A stretch of DNA of 64,000 nucleotides, taken from Hippopus hippopus (Eukaryota > Mollusca > Bivalvia > Cardiida > Cardiidae). The translations under genes and the position numbers were made by a program. Below the pieces are notes generated by a model, which was not told where the DNA came from, made no database searches, and saw only the letters and a program-made list of their open reading frames with translations. This document shows positions 1 through 9,801 of the stretch, one piece after another. The stretch covers positions 34,270,129 through 34,334,128 of the forward strand of contig OX328109.1 in the NCBI GenBank assembly GCA_946811185.2, written 5' to 3'. Position 1 is the first letter of the stretch. Each line of letters begins with the position of its first letter.

Positions 1-13
1 TAAGCTGAAGTTT

Positions 14-176
14 TCATTGATGGCTGCAAGGCTGGGTTTTAATGATAAGAATACCATCATCAGCAAAGCCAAGTTTCCTGCAGTTTGAAGCCACACAATG
101 GACTATCTGTGTTCCACTGCTCAGTGCTGTCAACAAAGGTGTACATCTATAAACAATTAGACTCTGAGGGCTGAGA
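14..176 (-). CDS. Candidate terminal coding exon, unknown protein
   Basis: An open minus-strand frame of 53 codons ends in TGA at 14-16. It follows a plausible acceptor (gttacag, AG at 178-177) and has ordinary codon use with three scattered Cys. If it follows the exon at 4699-4805 its phase fits, because that exon ends in AG and this one begins with T. The plus strand is also open from position 2 to 97, so the strand is uncertain. I do not recognise the protein. A cDNA would decide whether this is a real exon. Confidence 0.22.
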
Positions 177-522
177 CTGTAACTTTTTACAATATTTGGA
201 CCCATTAGAAAAAGTGTGAGCTTAAATATCATAAGTGCCACAACCTGTAAGAATATGATTATCATAATGATAATAGATTTATTTAACAAAACTCTGTTTA
301 AAATATCACAAACGTATTACCAAATAATTACAAACAGTTTTTAACTTAATTACTTCTGCTCCAAAAGTTGATTGTATGAAGCAAACTTATAAATATGTGT
401 GTATCAAAGTCAAAGGCTCTCATCTGGGGTTCTTAAAAGAAGTGTGAAATCCTTCTAGTCAACAGAGATTCCATTTACATAACACATGTAATTCCATCAT
501 GGCTGATATACAAATGTAGAGA

Positions 523-1197
523 CAGATATGAGGAACAGAGGGTACCATCTGCAGAAGAAATTAGACATACAACTGCAGCAAAGAAAGGTTCAATTTGCTA
601 GGCCAGTTTGCACTTTTTCAGTCAATCCTCTTTTAAAGGAGGGCCTGATTCCAGATTCCTTCTCACATTTATTTCCACCAGCTCCAACCAAATCTGAAAA
701 TACCAGATCAGACTCTCTGTTAAAGTTTTTAAAGCTTTCACTATAAAACTTGTACTTCTCTCATCTAAATATGAAATAATGAACAGGTGTTAAGCAATAT
801 TCAAACATTTTCACATATTGAAAAAGTCAAAATGTCTATTTCAATTTTAATTACCAGACCCTAAAAAATTATACAAAAAATGTACATACATAGGTGTACA
901 TGTCAAATCAACACCATATCTGTTTGGGGTTTCTGAATCTGTAGGAAACAGTGATAACATACTTACGAGTTCACAATAGGCTGGAAGAAAACAGAGATGC
1001 TGAAGAAGAGAGATAAGAGCAGACAGACAGTAGGAGGGCAGAAAAGAAAAAGAAGAAATACATGTGTAACTTCTGAATGCACTAACAAGACTACAAAATC
1101 AAATACAGAAGAAAAGCAGTCTTACACTGTTTTAGATGATAGTCTGATAAGTATGTTTAAAAGTCTGTGTTTCCAGATTGTGAACTGCTTGCATTGA
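523..1197 (+). other. Two unassigned plus-strand open frames
   Basis: Two plus-strand open frames, about 523-746 (75 codons) and 977-1197 (73 codons), each follow a possible splice acceptor (caaatgtag at about 522, cacaatag at about 976). The second is rich in Lys and Arg in its first half and ends in TGA. Neither matches a family I know and no clear donor links them. They may be terminal exons of a plus-strand gene or chance frames. The rest of 1-3080 shows no gene I can support apart from the weak exon candidate at 1687-1717. Confidence 0.15.
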
Positions 1198-1686
1198 GTT
1201 AGAACAGATACTTGTAGTTTCACCAAGAGAGTGTGGGTTTATCCATGTTTTGGATAAAAGTTATTTTGTCTGTAGTAATTGTTGTCAGTGAGAGAGTTTG
1301 GCTGTAAAAGAAAAACATCTATTTTACAATTAAGATCTTTCTGTGAAATATGATAATTCATCATTCTGCACCACTGAATTTTTCTGTTTATGCACCTGAT
1401 CATATGGTGCCATCACCTGAAGTCACCTGACACCTTCCTCTTAAAAAAGGTATTTGTGATTGTGAAATAATAAAATTTGTGATTGTGAAATAACAAAATA
1501 TAATTTTAATCTGTTCAATGGGTCAGTTTCAGCATCAGCATTTTTTATAAACTATGTGTTCATGAAATAATTGGCTTTTTTTTTCCTTAAAATCCTAATT
1601 GAAATAATTTGCAGTATTTTACCATCGTAACCAAGTACATCAACAAATGAAATGCTGTCAGATTACAAAACTGAGCTTATACTCAC

Positions 1687-1717
1687 CCGAGGTATGTTTT
1701 TCCCTCCACGTTTTCCC
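1687..1717 (-). CDS. Candidate 31-nt micro-exon
   Basis: On the minus strand, 31 nt lie between a possible acceptor (cctgaaaatag) and a strong donor (CGG|GTGAGTATAAG). Joined to the exon at 4699-4805, which ends in phase 2, it stays open, adds ten Gly/Lys/Arg-rich residues and ends in phase 0. The donor is the persuasive part. The acceptor is weak and so short an exon could arise by chance. Confidence 0.22.
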
Positions 1718-2866
1718 CTATTTTCAGGAAGAATGATATATGCAGTTGCATATTGATAAACTTCCAGAATTATCCTACCCCCTGTGCAACCTCAGCTGCC
1801 GCAGTGCATATCTATTTTTGGCTCGCGCATGCGTGTATGAATTTTGATAGTAGAATATGGACCCAGCTGTAGGTTGTTCCTTTTTAACCGTCTGTATGGA
1901 TCGTATGAAACCTTAGACTTGCTAGAATATTGCATAATTTCACGAAAAAATGATTTTCTATTCGATATCTTCTGGCGATTGTGATATTACAGTAGATCTA
2001 ATTCTGTGTACAAAATCCGGGTGGTCGCCGCTAGTACTCTTCGTAACGTAAGTTCATCCAATGACCGACCGGGCTATCCATAACGTTTCGAGTTTCAGTT
2101 ATAGTCTATTTCAGATTTCCTCTCGTGAATTTAACTATATTGAACCCTAGTTCAATAAGTATGCATTGTCAACTTGAAGAGGATTAACTTGTAGATTAGA
2201 AAAGGTTTGAAAAAATGGCCGCCACTGGTCGTCAGCCAGTAGATCTATATATTAGTTGCACTGATAATAGCCTGTGATTGTACTATGATTCCGAAATGAC
2301 AAATTTAAAACCAGACTAACGAGCTGAAGTACTCTTATAGACTAATTTTAAGAGCAAAATGGTAAAAGGGGAAAATGCTTGTAAAATGCTTGTAAGCAGT
2401 ATTCTCTGCTTTTCCCACAACGTTTACAAAAGCAGCCAAGGTCCTTAAAAACAAAATTGTTAAAAAAGAGTAGCTGTTACAGGGTTTAGAAACAGGGCAC
2501 GGTTTCACGAAAAAACTTAAGTACATGTATCTTATTTTGTTCAGATCCCCTCACAGACTCATTTTCTGACTAAGTTTGAGTTTGTTAATTGAGACACTTT
2601 AAGTTTGTTAACTGAGTTACATGTAGGCCTAAGTCCGTTAAATTTGCTGAGTTGAGTCTGAGACGTGTCAGCTAAGGATTTTTGGGAACGTTACTTAAGT
2701 CTGTTAATGTCTGCGAAATGCGTTTCAAATAACAAACTCAAGTACGAAATTAGTCCGTTAGGGGTTTTGAGCAAAAAATACAGACTACAACTTTTTCGTG
2801 AAACCGGGCCCAGGTTACAAAAAAGCAGCATATAAAGATAGGGAGAGAGGGGAGGAGGAGGGGGGG

Positions 2867-2868
<2 letters not shown>

Positions 2869-2926
<58 letters not shown>
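2869..2926. repeat. (GA)n microsatellite
   Basis: An uninterrupted GA dinucleotide run of about 58 bp, flanked by G-rich tracts on both sides (gggggggg at about 2861 and 2932). The long Ser-Leu open frames on the opposite strand here are artefacts of this repeat. Confidence 0.97.
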
Positions 2927-2931
<5 letters not shown>

Positions 2932-3087
2932 GGGGGGGGAGAAGCTGTAGGTTTAGAAAACATAGCAACAGCTTAACAGCGATCTTAATTTGCGTATAAT
3001 GAACCTAACATGCCAAAGTGCTCTATACTTTATCTCTACAAGGACTAAGTGACAGACAGATCATTTTCACGTTATCTAAAATAAGAC

Positions 3088-3294
3088 TTAACCCTTATTC
3101 TGCTAAATAAGTTAAATAAAAGTTCCAAGCGCAAAAACCAGACTAGTGTTATTTCAAACTTTTTTTTTTTGAAAGATATCTCCTTAACGGACAGTGTAGA
3201 GTCAGGATCAGACTGCACGTTCTGTGCAGTCTGATCCTGACTCTACACTGTCAGTAAGAGGTCGGTCAGTTGCGCTTAGCAGCTTAAGGGTTAA
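3088..3294 (-). mobile_element. MITE family A (TTAA-bounded, central hairpin)
   Basis: About 207 bp that starts TTAACCCTTA and ends TAAGGGTTAA. The ends are inverted and include the TTAA. The centre is a perfect 29-bp stem with a 5-nt loop (3190-3252, core GATCAGACTGCAC / GTGCAGTCTGATC). More than ten relatives occur in this window in both orientations. TTAA-bounded ends with CCCTTA resemble non-autonomous piggyBac-type elements (inference). Confidence 0.85.
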
Positions 3295-3478
3295 CTCTTT
3301 ACCACACGATAAAAATGTAGACTAGTCCAGATTGAAAGCACTTACAGACGACAATTTAAATGTGTCTCAAATGATGGAATCTGTCTTTGATGGGGTGTAA
3401 AACATTTTGGGAGATGGAGAAAATGCTGGTTGTTCCTCTTGGTCGTTTAAACTCGGAATTATGTGGTCAAGGGCTAAA
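3291..3478 (+). mobile_element. MITE family B, partial
   Basis: It begins TTAACTCTTTACCACACGA and carries the family hallmarks (a cttacagacgac tract, then ggagaaaatgctgg), but the right half of the central palindrome is lost. It abuts the family A copy on its left and shares its TTAA, which suggests insertion at the same tetranucleotide. Confidence 0.65.
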
Positions 3479-3911
3479 CTACCGAAATTTGTTCTTAGAA
3501 AGATACTATCATATATTTGAAGCAAGAGTACCGTAAGTGATTGCCAACGCTCGTCTGCATTTGCTATTTAGTGAAAATCTTAACCCGAAAAAAAAAAAAG
3601 GCGACACCGTGTCGAAGATATTCATGATTATCTCATAGTTGACGGTTGCGTGTTTGAAAAATTGGAAGTGTGATTCTATCATTCTATCTTTCTAATTATA
3701 GAAACACACATTTCAAAAGTTTCGATCACGCAACCGTCACCTTTGGATTATCTGCGCTTCTGCTTTTGGTTCCCCTTTTGGTAGTTCACAACGAGCTTAA
3801 GTTTAAAGCAAATGTCAAAGTTCAAGTTTGAAGCAAGTGTCAACTTTTTTTTTTACGACGACGATGATGCAGGCGACGAGGGGGCTATGATGATACCTTG
3901 ACGTTTATCTT

Positions 3912-4125
3912 TTAACCCTTGGGCTGCTGAGCGCGACTCAAGGGCCTCTACCGGACAGTGTAGATCAAGATCAGACTGCACGTTCTTGGATCTGCACTTT
4001 CCGATAAAAAGATAAATTAAGAAAAGAAAAAAAAAAAAAAAAAAAAAAATCTTTGCAATAGCAACAGTTGGGTTTTCACAATCCCCTTGAAAGTTTCATT
4101 TCACACACTTAGCAGCTTTGGTGTA
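3912..4125 (+). mobile_element. MITE family A, degenerate
   Basis: It starts TTAACCCTTGGGCTGCTGAG and keeps the left stem of the central hairpin (gtgtagatcaagatcagac), but the right stem is shortened to ggatctgcac. A poly-A stretch lies at about 4027-4049. The right end (cttagcagcttt) has drifted. Confidence 0.65.
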
Positions 4126-4458
4126 ATAAACAGTCGAGCTAAAATATCTTTTTATTGCATTTTCTATGTCGTTTTCTCAATAAATCCTACATGATATCGG
4201 ACAGTTCAACCTTTATTGCTTTAAACTCAATTTTTCTTGCTTTTGTTTTCAGTGTAGATTAAGATTTGGTTGCACAGAATGGGCAAGCTATGATTTGATC
4301 GATCCGCATCGTACCGCTTTTTTGTGATATAAAATTCTGGCTCAACCTACGTGTAAATATATTTGATTACGGTATTTTAGATAAAATTATTTGTCTGGAT
4401 AAATATACTAAACTTATTGCCAAATCAGCGCCATAAATCGAGAGAGTGGCTTGTGTGG

Positions 4459-4519
4459 ACGGTATAGATCAAGATCAGACTGCACAGAGTGCGCAGTCTG
4501 ATCTTGGATCTATACCATC
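4459..4519. repeat. Family A central hairpin, isolated
   Basis: An inverted repeat with stems of about 27 bp (ggtatagatcaagatcagac ... and its near complement) around an acagagt-type loop, without the outer TTAACCC ends. It is probably the eroded core of a family A MITE. Confidence 0.7.
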
Positions 4520-4698
4520 GGCTTGTTTAGTCAAGCCGAAAAAGTAAGCATCTTTCTGAGTTTCAGTGGATTATATTTTCAGCCGTTGAAAGAGGCCGAG
4601 TTTATGTGTTTTGCGCTGAAAGAGTCACTTCAATGTTCTGAGGCTTAAATCTAAGATCAGACTATCGCTAATCTCGACCAAAACTAGTTCTAACCCAC

Positions 4699-4805
4699 CT
4701 GTTATACAGCTCTTCGAGCTCTGCTAGCGTCATCGTTTTGAGGACCTCGTCGGTTGGTATAAAGAGTCTCCCTTCCTTGTCAATGTATTTTGATGTGTCG
4801 AATAC
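4699..4805 (-). CDS. Internal coding exon of an unrecognised host gene
   Basis: The best-supported internal exon in the window. On the minus strand a 107-nt open segment lies between an acceptor (ctatatatag) and a donor (CAG|GTGGGT). It is open in phase 0 for 35 codons and leaves 2 nt. The encoded peptide is compact and acidic-amphipathic. It begins VFDTSKYIDKEG and continues LFIPTDEVLKTM, then AELEELYN, and looks like globular, conserved protein. Exon 1 at 15974-16102 also ends in phase 0 on the same strand, so the two could be joined across an 11-kb intron (inference). I do not recognise the family. Confidence 0.55.
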
Positions 4806-5067
4806 CTATATATAGAAGTTATACGAAGCTACACGTGGCAAAACTTATAAACGGAATCCTGATATTTTGCGGTATGTTGGTAAATTTCAAGTACAAACTG
4901 GAAAACCATTTCATATGTTGTGAGTTCATTTAATTCCATAGAAACATGTGAAATTTCATTCAAATTGGAAAAGATTTAAGAAAATAACAATTTGGGTGAA
5001 CATGGTACCCCTCAAAACGGTAAGTCACAGATAATGGGAAATTAGTGTCTGTTTTGTCAATAGACTG

Positions 5068-6296
5068 TATTGTCCCCATTTGCTGCATTGATCGCTCGGC
5101 ACCTGGTCCTCACCGAAATGATTTAATTTCTGATATCATTTTGAGCCAGATTAGCACATACTGTATTTGTATGGCCCCATTTTACTACAATGACCGCCCG
5201 GCAGCTGGCCCTTTATTAAAATGTTGTGATTTCTGATATCATTTTGAGCCAGATTAGCACATACTGTATTTGTATGGCCCCATTTTACTACAATGACCGC
5301 CCGGCAGCTGGCCCTTTATTAAAATGTTGTGATTTCTGATATCATTTTGAGCCAGATTAGCACATTCTGTATTTGTATGGCCCCATTTTACTACAATGAC
5401 CGCCCGGCAGCTGGCCCTTTATTACATTGTTGTAATTTCTGCTATCATTTTGAGCCAGATTGGCACATACTGTATTTGTATGGCCCCATTTTACTACAAT
5501 GACCGCCCGGCAGCTGGCCCTTTATTAAAATGTTGTAATTTCTGATATCATTTTGAGCCAGATTAGCACATACTGTATTTGTATGGCCCCATTTTACTAC
5601 AATGACCGCCCGGCAGCTGGCCCTTTATTAAAATGTTGTAATTTCTGATATCATTTTGAGCCAGATTAGCACATTCTGTATTTGTATGGCCCCATTTTAC
5701 TACAATGACCGCCCGGCAGCTGGCCCTTTATTAAAATGTTGTAATTTCTGATATCATTTTGAGACAGATTAGCACATACTGTATTTGTATGGCCCCATTT
5801 TACTACAATGACCGCCCGGCAGCTGGCCCTTTATTAAAATGTTGTAATTTCTGATATCATTTTGAGCCAGATTAGCACATTCTGTATTTGTATGGCCCCA
5901 TTTTACTACAATGACCGCCCGGCAGCTGGCCCTTTATTAAAATGTTGTAATTTCTGATATCATTTTGAGCCAGATTAGCACATACTGTATTTGTATGGCC
6001 CCATTTTACTACAATGACCGCCCGGCAGCTGGCCCTTTATTAAAATGTTGTAATTTCTGATATCATTTTGAGACAGATTAGCACATTCTGTATTTGTATG
6101 GCCCCATTTTACTACAATGACCGCCCGGCAGCTGGCCCTTTATTAAAATGTTGTAATTTCTGATATCATTTTGAGCCAGATTAGCACATACTGTATTTGT
6201 ATGGCCCCATTTTACTACAATGACCGCCCGGCAGCTGGCCCTTTATTAAAATGTTGTAATTTCTGATATCATTTTGAGCCAGATTAGCACATTCAG
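5068..6296. repeat. 103-bp tandem repeat array, about 11.5 copies
   Basis: Direct repeats with a 103-bp period (for example, atgttgtgatttctgat starts at 5221 and 5324). Eleven copies contain tgaccgcccggcagctgg, and a diverged first copy lies at 5068-5130. The variants catACtgt and catTCtgt alternate in the right half, and a gagACag variant recurs exactly 309 bp apart (5761, 6070), so some copies spread as multi-unit blocks. Read on the minus strand, the unit begins with the last transposase codons of the neighbouring pseudogene, so the array grew from the 3' end of that gene. Confidence 0.95.
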
Positions 6297-6565
6297 TAAT
6301 TACATCACGAGCAAGCTCAGCGAGATTTTGCATCTGCCGAAGATCTCTTACCTGTCTTTTCAGCACGTCCAAAACATATTTCATTGGTTTTAAGATCCAG
6401 GCTTTTGACCGGCCAAGGCATGACATGAAAAATGTTGGCTGCCACCATATTCTTGGTAGCTCTGGCGCTACATGTATGTGGGCAGAGATTGCCAGAATCT
6501 TCTTTTACAAACTCGATCGTTTTCGGGATAGATCCATAATGATTTGGACAGGAATTTAAATGCAT
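6181..6565 (-). pseudogene. Tc1-like transposase C-terminal remnant
   Basis: Two overlapping minus-strand frames together give the C-terminal third of a Tc1-type DDE transposase. Visible parts are a decayed second-Asp region (GNLCPHTCSARAT, where family members have DNARPH), then VMPWPVKSLDLK (family pattern LPWPxxSPDLNPIEH), then a basic helix with LKRQVRDL and the ARDVITE helix that usually precedes the terminal NNIPQ segment. A frameshift at about 6370-6430 separates the frames. The Asp of the DN motif is gone, so the protein cannot be active. Confidence 0.72.
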
Positions 6566-6740
6566 ACGAAGACACCAATTTTACTAGTTTCAAGTTATCT
6601 GTGAATTTCCGTTTTGAAGGGTACCATGTTCACCACACTTGTCAGGTGTTCATTAATAAATTTTCCATACTGTATTACGTGTATATGGGCATCTGATATT
6701 TCTTAACCGTTTTAGGGCAACACACGAAAATAGGCGCTTC

Positions 6741-6808
6741 TGCGGACGTCATAGATCAAGATTAGACTGTACAGAACGTGTAATCGGATCTTTAATCCAC
6801 TGTCCGCT
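6741..6808. repeat. Family A hairpin, degenerate
   Basis: Eroded inverted repeat (gcggacgtcatagatcaag ... ggatctttaatccactgtccgc) related to the central hairpin of MITE family A. Confidence 0.55.
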
Positions 6809-7052
6809 TCTTCAGCCAAGCATATAAGCTAAATTGAAAACTGAAGAACTCTTAACCGAGGGACCTAGCAACGACGAAAACTTGAGAAATGTGCCGCCAG
6901 GTAAAATTTGCATGCTTCGAGCTAGAAGTAGAACTGGGCTGCCTTTCTCTAAACTGCGTAGATTTTCGCAATGCTTTTTTTTGGGGGGGTGGGGGGTTGG
7001 GGGCGGTATTGTATATACCCACATACTCGTTGTCTAACTGTATTACCTTTGA

Positions 7053-7190
7053 CCAGCCCGCATAGCTCAAGTGGTATAGCATAGGACTTGTAAAGATCAA
7101 GTCTTGGGTCACTTGAGCGTGTTGGTTTGTGCCCCACGGCTGGCCATATAAAATTACTAAAAGTCTTTCGGATGAGACGTTTTATACATA
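7053..7190 (+). mobile_element. SINE type 3 (tRNA-derived)
   Basis: It starts gaccagcccgcatagctc. It holds an A-box-like TAGCTCAAGTGGT and, about 60 bp on, a decayed B-box (GGTTTGTGCCC where the other copy has GGTTCGAGCCC). The body ctggccatataaaatta..agtctttcggatgagacgtt matches the minus-strand copy split at 47478/53745. Box spacing is that of a tRNA promoter, but no cloverleaf gene is preserved. Confidence 0.75.
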
Positions 7191-7242
7191 TACTGGTTGT
7201 CCTAAAAAAGCGCTTTTGGAAAAAAGAGAAGTTAACCGTCAA

Positions 7243-7353
7243 TAGTAATGGTAGGGATAATAGCGACTGCAGCCGCTATTCTCCCTACCCTGAGTGGAAT
7301 TTTTTGGTGTTAAGTCGCTATTTTGCCTACCCCCGGGTAGGCAAAATAGCGAC
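7243..7353. repeat. Pair of palindromes, one of 40 bp perfect
   Basis: At 7314-7353 two perfect 19-bp arms (gtcgctattttgcctaccc and its complement) flank CC. Just before it (7243-7290) is a related imperfect palindrome built on ggtaggg..ataatagcgac..gctattctccctacc. A third relative (cctctaccc...gggtagagg) lies at 7629-7670. The sequence could extrude as cruciforms. It is the first unusual structure to the left of the small-gene cluster. Confidence 0.85.
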
Positions 7354-8091
7354 TAAATCGTGAAATTTCTCATTTTTGGGCACCACTTAGCCTTTAACTT
7401 ATGCGGAATACCTTGGTCCCTTGGTCTTCACCCAAACTGCAACATTTCGGATAAGTTGTGAAACGAATTCTACTTCCGGTTGTTCTACTTCCGGTTGTTC
7501 TACGGGAACTTAAGAAAGTCACTTGACCTCCTGGCAACCATGGAAACAAATTTGTCCACCCAGGTTACCTATCCGTGAAGTCTGATCTCGATCCACACTG
7601 TCTCAGAACAGAGGCTAGAGCTGGATTGATCCCTCTACCCTGAGTGGATTTCCCTATCCCGGGTAGAGGAACTGGGGAAAAATGTTTATTTTTCGTCTTT
7701 GACTAGTTTGACTATCTGAGGTAGGCTGTGGATCTTTAATCCCAAACGCAACATTTCGGATAAGTTGTGTCTAGCTGGCTTATTACTTTTTTCAAGGACC
7801 GTATTCACCAACAACTGTCTCAGATCAGAGGCTAGGGATGGTTTGGAGCGTCCCCAGACTTTCTGCTAGGGTTAGGATTGCTCTATTGTTTACTTTTTTA
7901 ACCACTACTTGGGCTTTAATTGGGCTTAGAGCAAGAAAAGACCAGGGTTTGGACTTAGTCTTTTTTTTTTTTGTATGGAATACAGTGTGATTTTTTGAGA
8001 GAGAAACTAGCGATCTGGACTTAGACTTTTTGAGTGTAACTCTTAGTGAAATTGACAAATTTGAAAGAAAGAACTTTCGTGGTGTTGGGTT

Positions 8092-8107
8092 AGCCCTGAA
8101 AAGGGCA
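8092..8107 (-). terminator. Histone-type 3' stem-loop of gene 1
   Basis: On the minus strand GCCCT-TTTC-AGGGC (5 bp, with a mismatched base pair at the foot), followed by (T)AACCCAACACC and then ACGAAAG. It lies 31 nt after the stop of the ORF at 8139-8756. Loop TTTC and the downstream CCCA match metazoan histone mRNA ends. Confidence 0.75.
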
Positions 8108-8138
8108 GTTTTTTCTGTCTTGGTATGTTTTTTCCCCT

Positions 8139-8756
8139 CTACTGACAGCTTTTCTTTGGTTTTTTCGGGATCTTGAAATCATCGAAGTCATCAATCTTTT
8201 TTCCATATTTGCCCTGACCCGTTATTGTCGAGATTGTCCAGTTGTTGAGAACTCCTTGTTTTTTGTGAAGTTGACTTTTGTCTTCCTCTGATTTTCTTTT
8301 TGTTGCTCTTGGTTGTTTTTCCTTTGACTGTTGATTTTCCTTTGGTTGTTTTTCTTTCCTTACAACAGTCACGATGGAGTCTACTAGTTTATGAAGACTG
8401 CTTTTATTAAAGTCAAACTCCACCGGAATTTTCACAGGAACAGGTGAAATACGCTTTCTCTGTTGCCATAATGTCTCAATGTTTCTGCCCAGTTGATTGG
8501 TGTTTGCGTTCAAAGTCTTTATCTCCTCCAAATGTTTGTTGAAAGTCTTCAGTTCTTCTAAAATACAAGTCAATAAAGAATCTTGTTTTGAATTCAACTG
8601 TCTTACTTCTTCAAAAATGTTGTCCAATACTGTCGTTGGTCTGATGAGTGTTGAATTTATCGCTGTCGATAGAATATCCCCATTGTTTTCTTTTGGTAGG
8701 AATTCGTTTATGTCGAAATCGTCTAAGTTGAAACCGTCTAAATTGAAATCCAGTTT
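8139..8756 (-). CDS. Cluster gene 1: coiled-coil, Lys-rich protein
   Basis: An open minus-strand frame of 205 codons runs from just after a stop at 8757-8759 to TGA at 8139. No ATG occurs in the first two thirds, so the start is unknown: a non-AUG start, a lost ATG, or an upstream exon are all possible. The N-terminal part is acidic with a repeated LDxFNLDDF-like pattern. Residues of about 45-110 form a heptad-type coiled coil (IFEEVRQLNSKQD onward). A highly basic Lys/Gln/Glu stretch (KEKQPKENQQSKEKQPR) then resembles a nuclear-localisation tail. A TATA-like box and shared promoter element lie upstream, and the histone-type stem-loop lies just downstream. I do not recognise the family. Confidence 0.55.
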   Translation of the reverse strand, partial: KLDFNLDGFNLDDFDINEFLPKENNGDILSTAINSTLIRPTTVLDNIFEEVRQLNSKQDSLLTCILEELKTFNKHLEEIKTLNANTNQLGRNIETLWQQRKRISPVPVKIPVEFDFNKSSLHKLVDSIVTVVRKEKQPKENQQSKEKQPRATKRKSEEDKSQLHKKQGVLNNWTISTITGQGKYGKKIDDFDDFKIPKKPKKSCQ

Positions 8757-8825
8757 TTAGCTAGCGCTTATCCGTACTACTCGAGAGCTGAGAGTCAAAT
8801 TATTAATGTGTAGGAAATTTTCACT

Positions 8826-8900
8826 GGCTTTTACACGTTTACGGGTGGATTGACCTACTTTGAGTCAGAATTAAGAGCGCGACCCAGGATGAAGGGGCTA
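8826..8900 (-). promoter_or_regulatory. Promoter of cluster gene 1
   Basis: On the minus strand TGACTCAAAGTAGGTCAATCC (8847-8867) contains a perfect AP-1 site (TGACTCA) and an AGGTCA half-site. A TATA-like TGTAAAAGCC lies at 8826-8837, about 10 bp downstream. The GC-rich block found upstream in other modules is reduced here to gcgcgacccagg. Confidence 0.6.
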
Positions 8901-9072
8901 AAGCTATGTGTTATTGAGTGTAACTCTTAGAGGAAGAAATGACAAAATTTGAAAGAATAATCTTTTTGAAATGTATTTGTTTTTAAAAATGACAACTTTT
9001 TAAAAAGAAAAGCTTACTCTTTTGGAGAAATTGACAAAAATTTGAAAAGATAGATCTTTCTTTGTGATGGGT

Positions 9073-9088
9073 AGCCCTGAAAAGGGCT
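9073..9088 (-). terminator. Histone-type 3' stem-loop of gene 2
   Basis: Perfect AGCCCT-TTTC-AGGGCT followed by ACCCA on the minus strand, with a purine stretch (agaaagatc) about 10 nt on. It lies 34 nt after the stop at 9122. Confidence 0.8.
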
Positions 9089-9121
9089 GTTTGTGCAGGC
9101 TAACTTTTCAATCTCCTCTCT

Positions 9122-9262
9122 TTAGCCTCCTCTCTTTATTTCCCTAGTTTCCATTACATTTAGTACCTGGATCAGATGCTCAACTTCATGCCTTATATGT
9201 CTAATACGTTCCCATTCTTCTACCCAGTTAAGCAATGTGAGGAAAATTGTTAATCCAAACAT
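9122..9262 (-). CDS. Cluster gene 2: 46-aa peptide with a hydrophobic start
   Basis: A short ATG-to-TAA frame of 46 codons lies directly upstream of a histone-type stem-loop, in the place an ORF occupies in the sister modules. The peptide has a hydrophobic first third (MFGLTIFLTLLNW, a possible membrane helix) followed by a charged amphipathic helix (EEWERIRHIRHEVEHL). No TATA/AP-1 unit of the usual type is obvious upstream (9263-9500), so it may be a remnant. Length and position are the main support. Confidence 0.4.
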   Translation of the reverse strand: MFGLTIFLTLLNWVEEWERIRHIRHEVEHLIQVLNVMETREIKRGG

Positions 9263-9513
9263 TGTGCTAGTTCGACTTAACTCTACGATAGTTGAGTGAC
9301 GAATGAGATTAACGGGATGAGTGAATGTGTTTTGTGAATGTTTTTTAGTCTACAGGGCTATGAATAGTGACTACGAAATATTTGAACTATGTTCACTGAG
9401 AAAAAAACGGAGGTTAGTGTTTACATAGAAAATGGTGTTGGACTTAGTCCTTTTTTGTCTAATTAGAGGAAATTGACAATTTTGAAAAGAAAGCTCTTTT
9501 CGTAGTGTTGGGT

Positions 9514-9529
9514 AGCCCTGAAAAGGGCT
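9514..9529 (-). terminator. Histone-type 3' stem-loop of gene 3
   Basis: Perfect AGCCCT-TTTC-AGGGCT then ACCCAACACTACGAAAAG on the minus strand, 30 nt after the stop of the ORF at 9560-9766. Confidence 0.82.
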
Positions 9530-9559
9530 ATTTGTATAGTCTTTTCTTGTCTGTTGAGA

Positions 9560-9766
9560 CTATTCCTGCACTGTATAAACCACCGGTCTGATCTCTTGCC
9601 AGCAATATTTGCACCAAACCCCTAGGTCTTCATCTTCATCATAAAATCCCTCATCTGGATTGGGACAATTGTGTTTTTGTCCAAGATACTGCAGGGGAAA
9701 TGTACATTTCCCACACTCAATATCGCATGCTTGAGCACACAGAGGGCAAAGAAGAATCTGAACCAT
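9560..9766 (-). CDS. Cluster gene 3: 68-aa Cys-rich zinc-binding-like protein
   Basis: An intact ATG-to-stop frame of 68 codons in good start context (aaccATGG). Eight Cys and one His fall into pairs: CPLC at residues 7-10, CxxxCxxC around 14-21, HNC near 32-34, and CKYC near 52-55. These could bind one or two zinc ions like a small zinc ribbon or treble clef. An acidic patch (YDEDEDLG) separates the halves. The gene has a TATA box, the AP-1-like element, a CCAAT box and a perfect stem-loop, so it is the least damaged module. No family match is known to me. Confidence 0.6.
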   Translation of the reverse strand: MVQILLCPLCAQACDIECGKCTFPLQYLGQKHNCPNPDEGFYDEDEDLGVWCKYCWQEIRPVVYTVQE

Positions 9767-9801
9767 GGTTGATCGATTATGATTTGGTGTATAAACATTG
9801 G

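Larger units (their letters stand above)
4996..6633 (-). mobile_element. Tc1-like DNA transposon with internal satellite
   Basis: Inverted ends of 39 bp at 4996-5034 and 6595-6633 (outer GTGAACATGGTACCC, 36 of 39 identical) enclose a minus-strand Tc1-type transposase remnant and an array of 103-bp repeats. No TA duplication is visible directly outside these ends, so the true termini may lie further out or have eroded. The element lies in the presumed intron of the host gene. Confidence 0.75.

Noticed and set aside
1..97. Plus-strand coding exon at the window start
   Set aside because: Open, but without a usable donor, and the opposite strand is also open with a possible acceptor; evidence does not decide.
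2691..2968. Ser-Leu-Pro-rich open frames on the minus strand
   Set aside because: They are the translation of the GA microsatellite and adjoining G runs; no coding features.
5060..6296. CRISPR array
   Set aside because: The repeats are 103 bp and contiguous, without unique spacers, in a eukaryotic transposon.
7060..7135. Functional tRNA gene
   Set aside because: A- and B-box-like motifs are present but the arms do not pair and the same unit recurs with a non-tRNA body; it is a SINE head. The same holds for 14814, 22070, 45386, 54742, 59014 and 59892.
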